From Oscillospiraceae bacterium (GTDB taxonomy: Bacteria; Bacillota_A; Clostridia; Oscillospirales; Oscillospiraceae), in contig JAFQPT010000330.1 in assembly GCA_017411665.1 (NCBI GenBank), forward strand, positions 1 to 12,946: DNA of 12,946 nt, in the 5' to 3' direction. This document shows, one piece after another, positions 1 to 5,556 of this stretch; the first letter of the stretch is position 1; the number at the start of each line of letters is the position of its first letter. The notes beneath the pieces were generated by a model. That model saw only the letters and a program-made list of their open reading frames with translations, ran no database searches and had not been told where the DNA came from. Made by a program: the position numbers and the translations under genes.

Positions 1-4
1 CGCT

Positions 5-385
5 ATGGACAATGCACGTACCGGAAAGCTGATTGCAGAGCTGCGAAAAGAAAAGGGCTTTACGCAGCAGCAGTTGGCTGACCAGCTCAATTTATCCAAT
101 AAGACGATTTCAAAATGGGAGTCTGGCGCAGGAAGCCCGGACATCTCTATTCTTACAGAATTGGCAGACGTATTGGAGGTTACTGCTGACGAACTTCTGC
201 GTGGCCAGCGGTCATCTGCAGGTGTCGTGGAAAAGCCACCGGAACAACCGACGCAGGCTCCTCCCTCCCCCACAAAACCGCCGCTGACGTCCGCGCAAAA
301 GATGGAGCGGGCATTCATCGCATTATTTGCTGCTGTCGGCGCGATTCTTGGCATTCTGGCATATAACTATGGTTGGCTCGGTTGA
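5..385 (+). CDS. XRE-family HTH transcriptional regulator with C-terminal membrane anchor
   Basis: The 126-residue product has a classic N-terminal XRE/Cro-CI helix-turn-helix (about residues 7-62). It shows the family pattern of RKEKGFTQQQLADQL, then NKTISKWESGAGSPD, then LADVLEVTADELL. A Pro-rich linker (about 76-95) follows, then one hydrophobic helix (about 103-120) and a short tail ending in NYGWLG. The expected role is a DNA-binding repressor or activator tethered to the inner face of the membrane. Such XRE-TM proteins are common in Firmicutes, where the small membrane part may sense or be sequestered by a partner. The start is placed on the ATG 4 bases inside the window because it sits just ahead of the HTH; its ribosome binding site lies outside. 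The next ORF repeats its membrane tail. The target promoter is not known. Confidence 0.9.
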   Translation: MDNARTGKLIAELRKEKGFTQQQLADQLNLSNKTISKWESGAGSPDISILTELADVLEVTADELLRGQRSSAGVVEKPPEQPTQAPPSPTKPPLTSAQKMERAFIALFAAVGAILGILAYNYGWLG

Positions 386-454
386 TTCTATCCCTGTTCC
401 ACGGTCCGCAGACTGATTTCCACATTCTGGAGGTGTTCCCAACAGGCTTTCTGA

Positions 455-475
455 CCTATGATAAGGCATCATAGG
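455..475 (+). repeat. 8-bp perfect inverted repeat abutting the ribosome binding site of the 44-aa ORF
   Basis: CCTATGAT (455-462) and ATCATAGG (468-475) are exact reverse complements separated by AAGGC. The right arm overlaps the first bases of the GGGAAAGGAG ribosome binding site (474-483). It could be an operator for the neighbouring XRE protein, or an RNA hairpin that limits access to the site. Both readings are inference. Confidence 0.45.
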
Positions 476-490
476 GAAAGGAGCATTGCC

Positions 491-625
491 ATGGATGCAA
501 GTGAAAAGAGCCAGAAAAAGATGTCGCCACGGGAAAAAGTGGTGACAGTCGTCTCCACCCTGCTGTTTGCCGCTATCGGCGGCGTACTGGGTGTCATTGC
601 CTACTATCAGAATTGGCTTGGTTGA
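491..625 (+). CDS. 44-residue single-pass membrane peptide, paralogue of the XRE protein's C-terminal anchor
   Basis: This small ORF starts at ATG 491 with a strong site (GGGAAAGGAG, 474-483, 7-nt spacing) and ends in TGA 623-625. It has a charged N-terminus (MDASEKSQKKMSPREK) followed by one hydrophobic helix. Its last 20 residues, LFAAIGGVLGVIAYYQNWLG, align without gaps to the last 20 of the upstream XRE-TM protein, LFAAVGAILGILAYNYGWLG, with 12 identities and mostly conservative changes. It has no HTH. It is therefore a membrane tail standing alone, either from partial duplication of the upstream gene or as a conserved partner peptide. It is followed within 14 nt by a strong terminator, so it is the last gene of its unit. 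A role in pairing with, or titrating, the anchored regulator is inference. Confidence 0.75.
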   Translation: MDASEKSQKKMSPREKVVTVVSTLLFAAIGGVLGVIAYYQNWLG

Positions 626-638
626 CCACGGCCAAAAC

Positions 639-680
639 AGAGGGGCTATCCAGCTTGATTTGGATAGCTCCTCTTTCCTT
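639..680 (+). terminator. Rho-independent terminator after the XRE/mini-membrane unit
   Basis: A 14-bp stem has its left arm at 639-652 (AGAGGGGCTATCCA) and its right arm at 661-674 (TGGATAGCTCCTCT). One pair is a G-U wobble and the loop is 8 nt. The stem runs into the pyrimidine-rich TTCCTT (675-680). Confidence 0.8.
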
Positions 681-695
681 CTGGCGCACAGTCGA

Positions 696-711
696 TTTAC
701 AGTATTGTAAA
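696..711. promoter_or_regulatory. Dyad TTTACA-N4-TGTAAA upstream of the AIM24 gene
   Basis: TTTACA (696-701) and TGTAAA (706-711) are 6-bp inverted arms around GTAT. TGTAAA occurs again at 726-731, exactly 20 bp further, about two helical turns. The dyad overlaps a possible -35 element and so could be an operator. No regulator can be assigned to it from the sequence. Confidence 0.35.
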
Positions 712-733
712 TTGCTTTGATTTCCTGTAAACT
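705..733 (+). promoter_or_regulatory. Candidate sigma-70-type promoter for the AIM24 gene
   Basis: TTGTAA (705-710) and TAAACT (728-733) are 17 bp apart, each matching consensus at 4 of 6 positions. They lie between the upstream terminator and the ribosome binding site at 773-777. The match is weak and rests mainly on spacing and position. Confidence 0.3.
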
Positions 734-785
734 GGACTCCGGTGTTGTCTATCACACCGCAAATACATCTATGGAGGTACGCCAT

Positions 786-1565
786 ATGTCTTATCAAGTT
801 TCTAATTTCATGGATAACGATGATATCAAGACCCTTGACCAAAAGGGGCCTTTCCGTGTCATCGAATACCAGCGCGACCTGAGCGTGACTCCGGGTAGCG
901 CAATTACAGCTTTTTACTGTGCCCAGATGAATGTTCGCAAACGCCAGGTGGTCTGCGACCTCAAGGAAGCACCCATTACCATTCAGGCCGGCGCCATGCA
1001 GTGGATGCTCGGCAATGTGAATGCCACCACCGGCGTCAAGGGCGTTGGTGATTTCTTCTCCAAGGCTGTCCGCGGCAGTGTAACCGGTGAGTCTGCCATT
1101 AAGCCCGAGTACACGGGCGACGGCATGCTGGTGCTGGAGCCTACCTATCGTCATCTGCTCCTGATGGATATTGCAGAGTGGAACGGCTCTGTCGTTCTGG
1201 ACGACGGTTTGTTCCTGGCCTGCGACTCCAGTCTCAAACACAAAGCCGTCATGCGCTCCAACCTCTCCTCCGCTGTCGCCGGCAATGAGGGTCTGTTCAA
1301 TCTGAGTCTCAATGGCAGCCGCGGTATCTTCTGCGTCGAAACCGAGTGTCCGAGAGAGGAGCTGGTGGAAATCACCCTGAATAATGACGTTCTGAAAATC
1401 GACGGCAACTTCGCTATCGCGTGGAGCGGCAGTCTGGACTTTACTGTGGAGCGCTCCGGCAAGTCTCTCATCGGCTCCGCCGCGTCCGGCGAAGGTCTGG
1501 TCAATGTTTATCGCGGTACCGGCAAAGTGCTTATGATGCCCACCGCCAAAATGCCTAACGTATAA
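786..1565 (+). CDS. AIM24 family protein (DUF124-type beta-sandwich)
   Basis: The 259-residue product carries the AIM24/DUF124 signature: QAGAMQWMLGNVNATTGVKG (about 68-87), RGSVTGESAIKPEYTG (96-111), and later short beta-rich stretches ending in GEGLVNVYRGTGKVLMMPT (about 235-253). Bacterial AIM24 proteins are soluble beta-sandwich proteins of uncertain function. The yeast namesake acts in mitochondrial organisation, which says little here. The start is ATG 786 because GGAGG (773-777) sits 8 nt upstream. An in-frame ATG at 717 would add 23 residues but has no ribosome binding site and lies inside the likely promoter region. The gene forms its own unit, preceded by a terminator at 639-680 and followed by one at 1584-1620. 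The length is normal for the family and no signal peptide is seen. Confidence 0.85.
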   Translation: MSYQVSNFMDNDDIKTLDQKGPFRVIEYQRDLSVTPGSAITAFYCAQMNVRKRQVVCDLKEAPITIQAGAMQWMLGNVNATTGVKGVGDFFSKAVRGSVTGESAIKPEYTGDGMLVLEPTYRHLLLMDIAEWNGSVVLDDGLFLACDSSLKHKAVMRSNLSSAVAGNEGLFNLSLNGSRGIFCVETECPREELVEITLNNDVLKIDGNFAIAWSGSLDFTVERSGKSLIGSAASGEGLVNVYRGTGKVLMMPTAKMPNV

Positions 1566-1583
1566 TTACCCCGCAGCAATAAG

Positions 1584-1620
1584 CAGCGGCATCCGGATTT
1601 AACGCCGGGTGCCGCTGTTT
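1584..1620 (+). terminator. Rho-independent terminator after the AIM24 gene
   Basis: A 13-bp stem pairs CAGCGGCATCCGG (1584-1596) with CCGGGTGCCGCTG (1605-1617), with one U-G wobble and an 8-nt loop. It is followed by a short T run (1618-1620) and further T-rich sequence. Confidence 0.75.
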
Positions 1621-1630
1621 CATCATTCTC

Positions 1631-1659
1631 TTGCATTGTCAAAGGCATTCCGTTAAAAT
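1631..1659 (+). promoter_or_regulatory. Candidate promoter for the 1710-2990 unit
   Basis: TTGCAT (1631-1636) and TAAAAT (1654-1659, 5 of 6 matches to the -10 consensus) are 17 bp apart. They lie between the AIM24 terminator and the first gene of the next unit. A second overlapping -35-like hexamer is TTGTCA (1636-1641). Confidence 0.4.
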
Positions 1660-1709
1660 ATCCATAGACACACCACCATTAACTCGTCTCATACACGGAG
1701 GAAACAGAT

Positions 1710-2288
1710 ATGGCAAACGAGCTGACTTTTGACAAAGTATATCCATGGATTAAGCAGCTGGAAGGCAGTATGGCCGGCGGCGAAATCACATTTACTGCAA
1801 ATGACGGTCAGACAGCAAAAGTTCAAGTACCCTGGCATCTGTGGAAAGCCGACTTGGGCGTCTTCTATGTCATTGATGAGGGTGACAAATTTCAGATGCT
1901 CCAAAGCAATATGCTTCCAGAAGGTGTGACAGAGGACGAATTATTTGAGAAAGCCTGCAACAACCTGCTGCGCGATGTAGAGTATCGTGTCGCTGAGACG
2001 AGCTGGGGCGGCAACGGTCTTGTGTGCGGCGGTAACTTTGAGGCCTGCGCCATCTGCATCCCCGGCATTGCCGAATTCATTGGCCAGCAATATCAGGAGG
2101 ATTTCATTATGGCTGTACCTGCAAGGGATGTCATCTTGATGGTGCCGGCCGGTGACGATGACCGTGTTCATAACTTAAAAGTGACTGTCCAGAGCATCAT
2201 GGAGAGCGGCGACCACACCCTATCCAAACATCTGTTCCACTACAGTATCGAGACCCATGAATTCTCTGATATTGGAGAAGCCTACTGA
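1710..2288 (+). CDS. DUF1444-like protein of unknown function
   Basis: This 192-residue soluble protein starts at ATG 1710, with GGAGG (1697-1701) 8 nt upstream. The second half, with GQQYQEDFIMAVPARDVILM (126-145) followed by a segment ending SKHLFHYSIETHEF (about 172-185), follows the order seen in DUF1444 (YtpQ-type) proteins. Those have a Y-x-E/D-x-F segment, an AVPxxDVL strand, then a helix and an F-x-Y-x-hydrophobic strand. The match is from memory of the pattern and is not decisive. The N-terminal half (PWIKQLEG, then ITFTANDGQTAKVQVPW) looks like a small beta sheet. No catalytic motif is evident. It is the first gene of a unit with the zinc-ribbon gene 13 nt downstream. An enzyme-independent adaptor or immunity-type role is possible but unsupported. 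Confidence 0.65.
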   Translation: MANELTFDKVYPWIKQLEGSMAGGEITFTANDGQTAKVQVPWHLWKADLGVFYVIDEGDKFQMLQSNMLPEGVTEDELFEKACNNLLRDVEYRVAETSWGGNGLVCGGNFEACAICIPGIAEFIGQQYQEDFIMAVPARDVILMVPAGDDDRVHNLKVTVQSIMESGDHTLSKHLFHYSIETHEFSDIGEAY

Positions 2289-2301
2289 GGAGAAGAAAAC
2301 C

Positions 2302-2538
2302 ATGAAATGTCCTACCTGTGGCAATGAGATGGAAGCCGGCGGCCTGCTGATTGACGGCACCCTTGTCCGCTGGGTACCGATGGAGACATTTGACCGTGGC
2401 CCGTTGGGCAGACTGGTGCTGACTGAAAACAGGGTCATTGAACATGAGACCAATATGCTCACGAAACAGACAAAAGTATCCAATGCTCACTTCTGCTGCA
2501 CATGCGAAAAAGTTGTCGGCATTTTTGATGTCCAGTAG
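2302..2538 (+). CDS. Small zinc-ribbon protein (DUF6487-like)
   Basis: The 78-residue product opens with MKCPTCGNEMEAGGLL and closes with FCCTCEKVVGIF. Two CxxC knuckles (Cys3/Cys6 and Cys65/Cys68, plus an extra Cys66) frame a central RWVPMETF segment. This is the pattern of the small CPxCGxEMxxG zinc-binding proteins often named DUF6487 in Clostridia. Its function is unknown; such ribbons usually mediate protein or nucleic acid contacts. The start is ATG 2302, because GAGGAG (2287-2292) lies 9 nt upstream and the first CxxC begins at once. A longer in-frame ORF reaches back to 2257 inside the previous gene but adds no site. It sits 13 nt after the DUF1444-like gene and should be co-translated with it. 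Confidence 0.8.
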   Translation: MKCPTCGNEMEAGGLLIDGTLVRWVPMETFDRGPLGRLVLTENRVIEHETNMLTKQTKVSNAHFCCTCEKVVGIFDVQ

Positions 2539-2570
2539 ATAACTATGCGGCCTGTTGGATTGGAGGAATA

Positions 2571-2990
2571 ATGTTGAGGAGAATCGTACGTGACAACATC
2601 CATGCTCCGTTCAGTTTACACGACATGAATGTAATTGAATTCAAGGTCAATGGTAACACACTGACGATGTGTACCCAGTCCGGCATGGTGGAAACTACGC
2701 CGCCATACGGTCAGCCAGATGGGTTTATCGAGTTCCATGATGTGCGATGGGACTTTAGCTACGTTTATCTACTTGGTGTTACAGGAAATGTCGGCACATT
2801 CACAGGCGAGAAGATGATGTTAAAGGACTTCATGAGCAGATACACGCAGTTCGGTTTTTCCATTATGGACGAAACTTACGGCTATAACATGACGAAATAC
2901 TGTGGTTATCTTCTGTCAAATCGACAACACTGCGAATGTTTTATCGAAATATATCATGATGGCGATATGGTCTTTGTCGCCGAGGAATAA
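2571..2990 (+). CDS. Unrecognised 139-residue protein
   Basis: I do not recognise the family. The protein is soluble, rich in aromatic residues and beta-prone, with segments such as MNVIEFKVNGNTLTMCT (19-35), GFIEFHDVRWDFSYVYLL (51-68) and CECFIEIYHDGDMVFV (121-136). Alternating hydrophobic strands and short turns suggest a compact beta sheet. ATG 2571 follows GGAGG (2562-2566) by only 4 nt, which is tight. TTG 2574, the very next codon, would have 7-nt spacing and could be the true start, so the first residue is uncertain. It is the third gene of the unit that starts at 1710, 32 nt after the zinc-ribbon gene, and is followed 14 nt later by a strong terminator. Confidence 0.7.
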   Translation: MLRRIVRDNIHAPFSLHDMNVIEFKVNGNTLTMCTQSGMVETTPPYGQPDGFIEFHDVRWDFSYVYLLGVTGNVGTFTGEKMMLKDFMSRYTQFGFSIMDETYGYNMTKYCGYLLSNRQHCECFIEIYHDGDMVFVAEE

Positions 2991-3004
2991 GCACAAAACA
3001 CACA

Positions 3005-3037
3005 GCGACAGCCTCTACACGGGGCTGTCGCATTTTT
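3005..3037 (+). terminator. Rho-independent terminator closing the 1710-2990 unit
   Basis: A perfect 9-bp stem pairs GCGACAGCC (3005-3013) with GGCTGTCGC (3023-3031) across a 9-nt loop. It is followed by ATTTTT (T run 3033-3037). This is the cleanest intrinsic terminator in the window. Confidence 0.88.
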
Positions 3038-3137
3038 CATGCAGGTTCTTCCATACTCTCTCTGACTGTCATAAATGAAGCTTGGGAGCATCATCTATGT
3101 CGGAATTCAAACACACGAATCAGAAAGGGAAACACAC

Positions 3138-3890
3138 ATGAAAATCAAACAGGAAATCTTGAACATCCTTGAAGAATGCACCATTGAAGGGAACCTCCTG
3201 TTCCTTCCGCCCCGGCAGCTCGACCGGAAGACCTACGAAGCGGTAAACAAATGCCTTACGTCTTTAGGCGGCAAGTGGAACCGCAAATCAAAGGCTCATG
3301 CATTCGATTCTGACCCGTCCGAAGCCTTTGACAATCTGCTCATGACAGGCGAAACGGAGGATATGAAGAAGCACTTCCAGTTCTTCCCCACGCCCAGAGA
3401 CATTTCCGCATTCATGTGCGAGTACGCCGAGCTGGACGCTTCGCACAATGTTCTGGAGCCTTCCTGCGGCCGCGGGGATTTGGCGGATGTCATCTACGAG
3501 CGCTGTAAGAATCTCTCCTGCATCGAACTCAACACAGAAATGTCCCGACACCTCGATGAAAAGCCGTATTCATGCAAGTACATGGATTTCCTCTCTATGG
3601 ATGCAGAGACTTCTGGCAGATACGACCGCATCATCATGAACCCTCCCTTCTCCAAGCAGCAGGATATTCGCCATGTGATGCATGCCTATCGTCTTCTGGC
3701 TTCCGGCGGCGTCCTGGTCTCTGTCATCAGCACCGCCCCCTTCTGGCGCACAAGTAAGCTTGCTCTGGAGTTCAGAGACTGGTTTGAGGAAAACCACGGA
3801 GAGTCCGTACCGGTAGACGAGGGCGTGTTCAAAGAAAGCGGGACAATGATTCCCACCTACATCATCAAGGTGAAAAAACCGCTTGCCTGA
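3138..3890 (+). CDS. Class I SAM-dependent methyltransferase, probable N6-adenine DNA methyltransferase
   Basis: The 250-residue product has the methyltransferase fold motifs in order. These are FFPTP (82-86), the SAM-binding VLEPSCGRGDLADVI (105-119), an acidic residue after the second strand (CIELN, Glu130), YMDFL with Asp150, and the catalytic IIMNPPFSK (166-174). NPPF is the amino-methyltransferase motif IV of gamma-type N6-adenine enzymes. The N-terminal block LDRKTYEAVNKCLTSLGGKW (28-47) recurs in methyltransferases of Clostridia mobile elements as I remember them. The start is ATG 3138, with GAAAGGGA (3123-3130) 7 nt upstream; an ATG at 3075 in frame lacks a site. No target-recognition domain or restriction endonuclease is present, so it looks like an orphan enzyme. 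An RNA or protein substrate is not excluded. It leads a unit ending at 5447. Confidence 0.85.
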   Translation: MKIKQEILNILEECTIEGNLLFLPPRQLDRKTYEAVNKCLTSLGGKWNRKSKAHAFDSDPSEAFDNLLMTGETEDMKKHFQFFPTPRDISAFMCEYAELDASHNVLEPSCGRGDLADVIYERCKNLSCIELNTEMSRHLDEKPYSCKYMDFLSMDAETSGRYDRIIMNPPFSKQQDIRHVMHAYRLLASGGVLVSVISTAPFWRTSKLALEFRDWFEENHGESVPVDEGVFKESGTMIPTYIIKVKKPLA

Positions 3891-3941
3891 CGTTTTACAG
3901 GTCTTTCAGCACACAAGCTCAACACGAAGGAAGGAGAAATT

Positions 3942-4508
3942 TTGAAGCTCACAGGAAAAATCAAAAATGCAGATGGAATCCTCGTAACAGACCCTTATTA
4001 CCTCTGCGTAGAGGACCTATGCTACAAAAGGGATATCGAAGGAACTCTGAACGCCGTCATCTCCATTAGGACGCACAAGGAAAAAGCTACATATGAGGGG
4101 AAGCAGCTCAATGTATCTACAACAGACCTCGACATGCTTCTATCCCGCGGCAATCTTATTTCGTTGAGAAAAAAAGACAACGCATTGCTCTACTCCCCGG
4201 AAATTTCCATCTACCCAAAGTCTGTCTGCGTCGATACTGCCCGGCTTTATGTAGGGTCCCTCGGCGGGTACTCCCCGGAATACGCGCTCCTGACTGGCGG
4301 AGACGGGCAATTTGGGGAGACGGTGGAGTTTACTATCCCCGGTCCCGAGGGCACAACATACCGCATCTCCGGAGAGATGGCCTATGCCGGTTGGTACGGT
4401 GTTGCCATTCGTTTGAGCTTCCCATCCGATGTCATTGCGGAGAACGAGCTACTTCAATCCCTTGTCGCTGAGTTTCACATCGAAGATATCAAGAATACTG
4501 GCATATAG
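3942..4508 (+). CDS. Unrecognised 188-residue protein with TTG start
   Basis: I do not recognise the family with confidence. The start is TTG 3942, with AAGGAG (3931-3936) 5 nt upstream. No in-frame ATG occurs before residue 65, which would remove conserved-looking sequence. The protein is beta-rich with a motif VTDPYYLC (15-22), a strand YPKSVCVDTARLYVGSLGGY (91-110) and LLTGGDGQFGETVEF (116-130). This spacing of a DPxY element, a VDxxR strand and a GDGxF loop is reminiscent of small phage and plasmid proteins of the DUF4241 kind, but I would not assign it. It lies 51 nt after the methyltransferase and 47 nt before the ATP-grasp-like gene, with no terminator between, so the three are probably one transcript. 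Confidence 0.7.
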   Translation: MKLTGKIKNADGILVTDPYYLCVEDLCYKRDIEGTLNAVISIRTHKEKATYEGKQLNVSTTDLDMLLSRGNLISLRKKDNALLYSPEISIYPKSVCVDTARLYVGSLGGYSPEYALLTGGDGQFGETVEFTIPGPEGTTYRISGEMAYAGWYGVAIRLSFPSDVIAENELLQSLVAEFHIEDIKNTGI

Positions 4509-4555
4509 TCCCCGGTCCCTGCCACGAAATATATGAAAAGACAAAGGAGACGACC

Positions 4556-5392
4556 ATGAAAAAAGAGTATCAGATTTTTGAGCGTATGCAGCAGAACAAC
4601 TTTTCCTTTTGGTTCCCGAAGGTGGAACACTGCGGCATCCGTGTCCCCCGCTCCATCATCATCCCAGTGGATAATGAGATGATTCGGCATTTCTATATGG
4701 AGCAGTCCGGCGATTACGAGGCCATTCTCTGCTTCGTAAAGAACACAGTCGAGCCGGCCGTCAAGGAGGCCAAGTTCGGTCTGTGTTTCGTAAAGAACGG
4801 GACATTCAGCAATAAGTTTGATGCCGGACATTCCTGCCTTCCCCATCCCGGCTCGTTGACTGAAGCTATCATCAACATCAACTACGGTGCCCTTTGCAAT
4901 GATGCTGGCGGGGAGAGCGAAATCATCGTCCGGGAGCGTATCCCTCATAACGCCAAAGTCACCCCCTGCATTTACAATGGTCTGCCCTTCCGCAATGAAT
5001 TTCGCGTCTTCTACGACTTCGATGACCAAGAGGTCATGTTTGTCGTCAACTACTGGGACTACGACTACATCTATTCCCACCTCTACGATATAACGGACCG
5101 CATCATCTTCGACCACCAGCGGGAGAAGATGGAGGTGCGCTACGAAGCCTTCAAAGACAAAGCGGCTCAGGCTGTGGCTGAGGCGATGAAAAACGTCTCC
5201 GGACTGGACAGCGCGTGGTCTGTTGACTTGCTGCTGGACGAAAAGGACAACTTCTGGCTCATCGACATGGCCGTAGCCGAGCAGTCCGCGTACTGGGAGA
5301 AGCGGCCCGGCTATACAGCGCCCGAGGAGCCAAAGCGCACTCCTATCTGCCTCATAAAGGAAACTGACGAAACCGCCATCGAACAAATCTGA
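4556..5392 (+). CDS. ATP-grasp-like protein (R2K/D123-type clade)
   Basis: The 278-residue product shows an ATP-grasp arrangement. A lysine-bearing strand GLCFVKNGTFSNK (75-87) could contact ATP phosphates. The hinge-like strand EIIVRERI (122-129) is followed by LPFRNEFRVFYDF (143-155) with Arg146, Glu148 and Arg150. Two acidic metal-binding strands follow, WSVDLLLDE (221-229) and FWLIDMAVAEQSAYW (233-247). The FRxEFRVF element followed by a WxVD...IDMA pair resembles the D123/R2K clade of ATP-grasp proteins, known in phages and mobile elements. Such enzymes ligate a carboxylate to an amine or thiol using ATP; the substrate is unknown. The start is ATG 4556, with AAAGGAG (4543-4549) 6 nt upstream. 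It is the last gene before a terminator at 5408-5447. A long antisense frame over it is judged spurious. Confidence 0.65.
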   Translation: MKKEYQIFERMQQNNFSFWFPKVEHCGIRVPRSIIIPVDNEMIRHFYMEQSGDYEAILCFVKNTVEPAVKEAKFGLCFVKNGTFSNKFDAGHSCLPHPGSLTEAIININYGALCNDAGGESEIIVRERIPHNAKVTPCIYNGLPFRNEFRVFYDFDDQEVMFVVNYWDYDYIYSHLYDITDRIIFDHQREKMEVRYEAFKDKAAQAVAEAMKNVSGLDSAWSVDLLLDEKDNFWLIDMAVAEQSAYWEKRPGYTAPEEPKRTPICLIKETDETAIEQI

Positions 5393-5407
5393 TTCTGACA
5401 GCATACA

Positions 5408-5447
5408 GGGAGCTGGACACGCCATGGTGTCTGGCTCCCTTCTTATT
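5408..5447 (+). terminator. Rho-independent terminator closing the 3138-5392 unit
   Basis: A 13-bp stem, with two internal G-U wobbles, runs from GGGAGCTGGACAC (5408-5420) to GTGTCTGGCTCCC (5427-5439). The loop is GCCATG. It is followed by T-rich TTCTTATT (5440-5447). Confidence 0.8.
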
Positions 5448-5489
5448 GTCTGTGCCTCCCCGCCCCTCTTTTCATTCATACTGATGCGA

Positions 5490-5529
5490 GGTTATCGATT
5501 GACGAGTGGAGCTGAAAAAGTCAATAACC
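5490..5529 (+). repeat. Interrupted inverted repeat upstream of the 5557 gene
   Basis: GGTTAT (5490-5495) and TGAC (5500-5503) together pair with GTCAATAACC (5520-5529), leaving CGAT as a 4-nt bulge and a 16-nt loop. It lies between the preceding terminator and the ribosome binding site at 5542-5548. TTGACG (5499-5504) within it could be a -35 element, but no convincing -10 follows. It may be an operator or a leader hairpin. Confidence 0.3.
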
Positions 5530-5556
5530 CAGATTATTACGAAAGGAGCCACGCCC

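Noticed and set aside
717..785. Extended N-terminus for the AIM24 protein from ATG 717.
   Set aside because: It has no ribosome binding site and the candidate -10 element lies within it; GGAGG 8 nt before ATG 786 decides the start.
594..1241. A 215-codon minus-strand frame over the AIM24 gene.
   Set aside because: It is antisense to a clear AIM24-family protein and crosses the terminator at 639-680.
3075..3137. Extended N-terminus for the methyltransferase from ATG 3075.
   Set aside because: It has no ribosome binding site, while ATG 3138 has a good one and begins the family-like sequence.
4475..5479. A 334-codon open frame on the minus strand, longer than the plus-strand gene it covers.
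   Set aside because: It spans the plus-strand terminator hairpin at 5408-5447 and no convincing ribosome binding site was seen before its start. The opposite frame has ATP-grasp-like motifs, a good ribosome binding site and a terminator. The frame is best explained as a shadow of the plus-strand codon usage.
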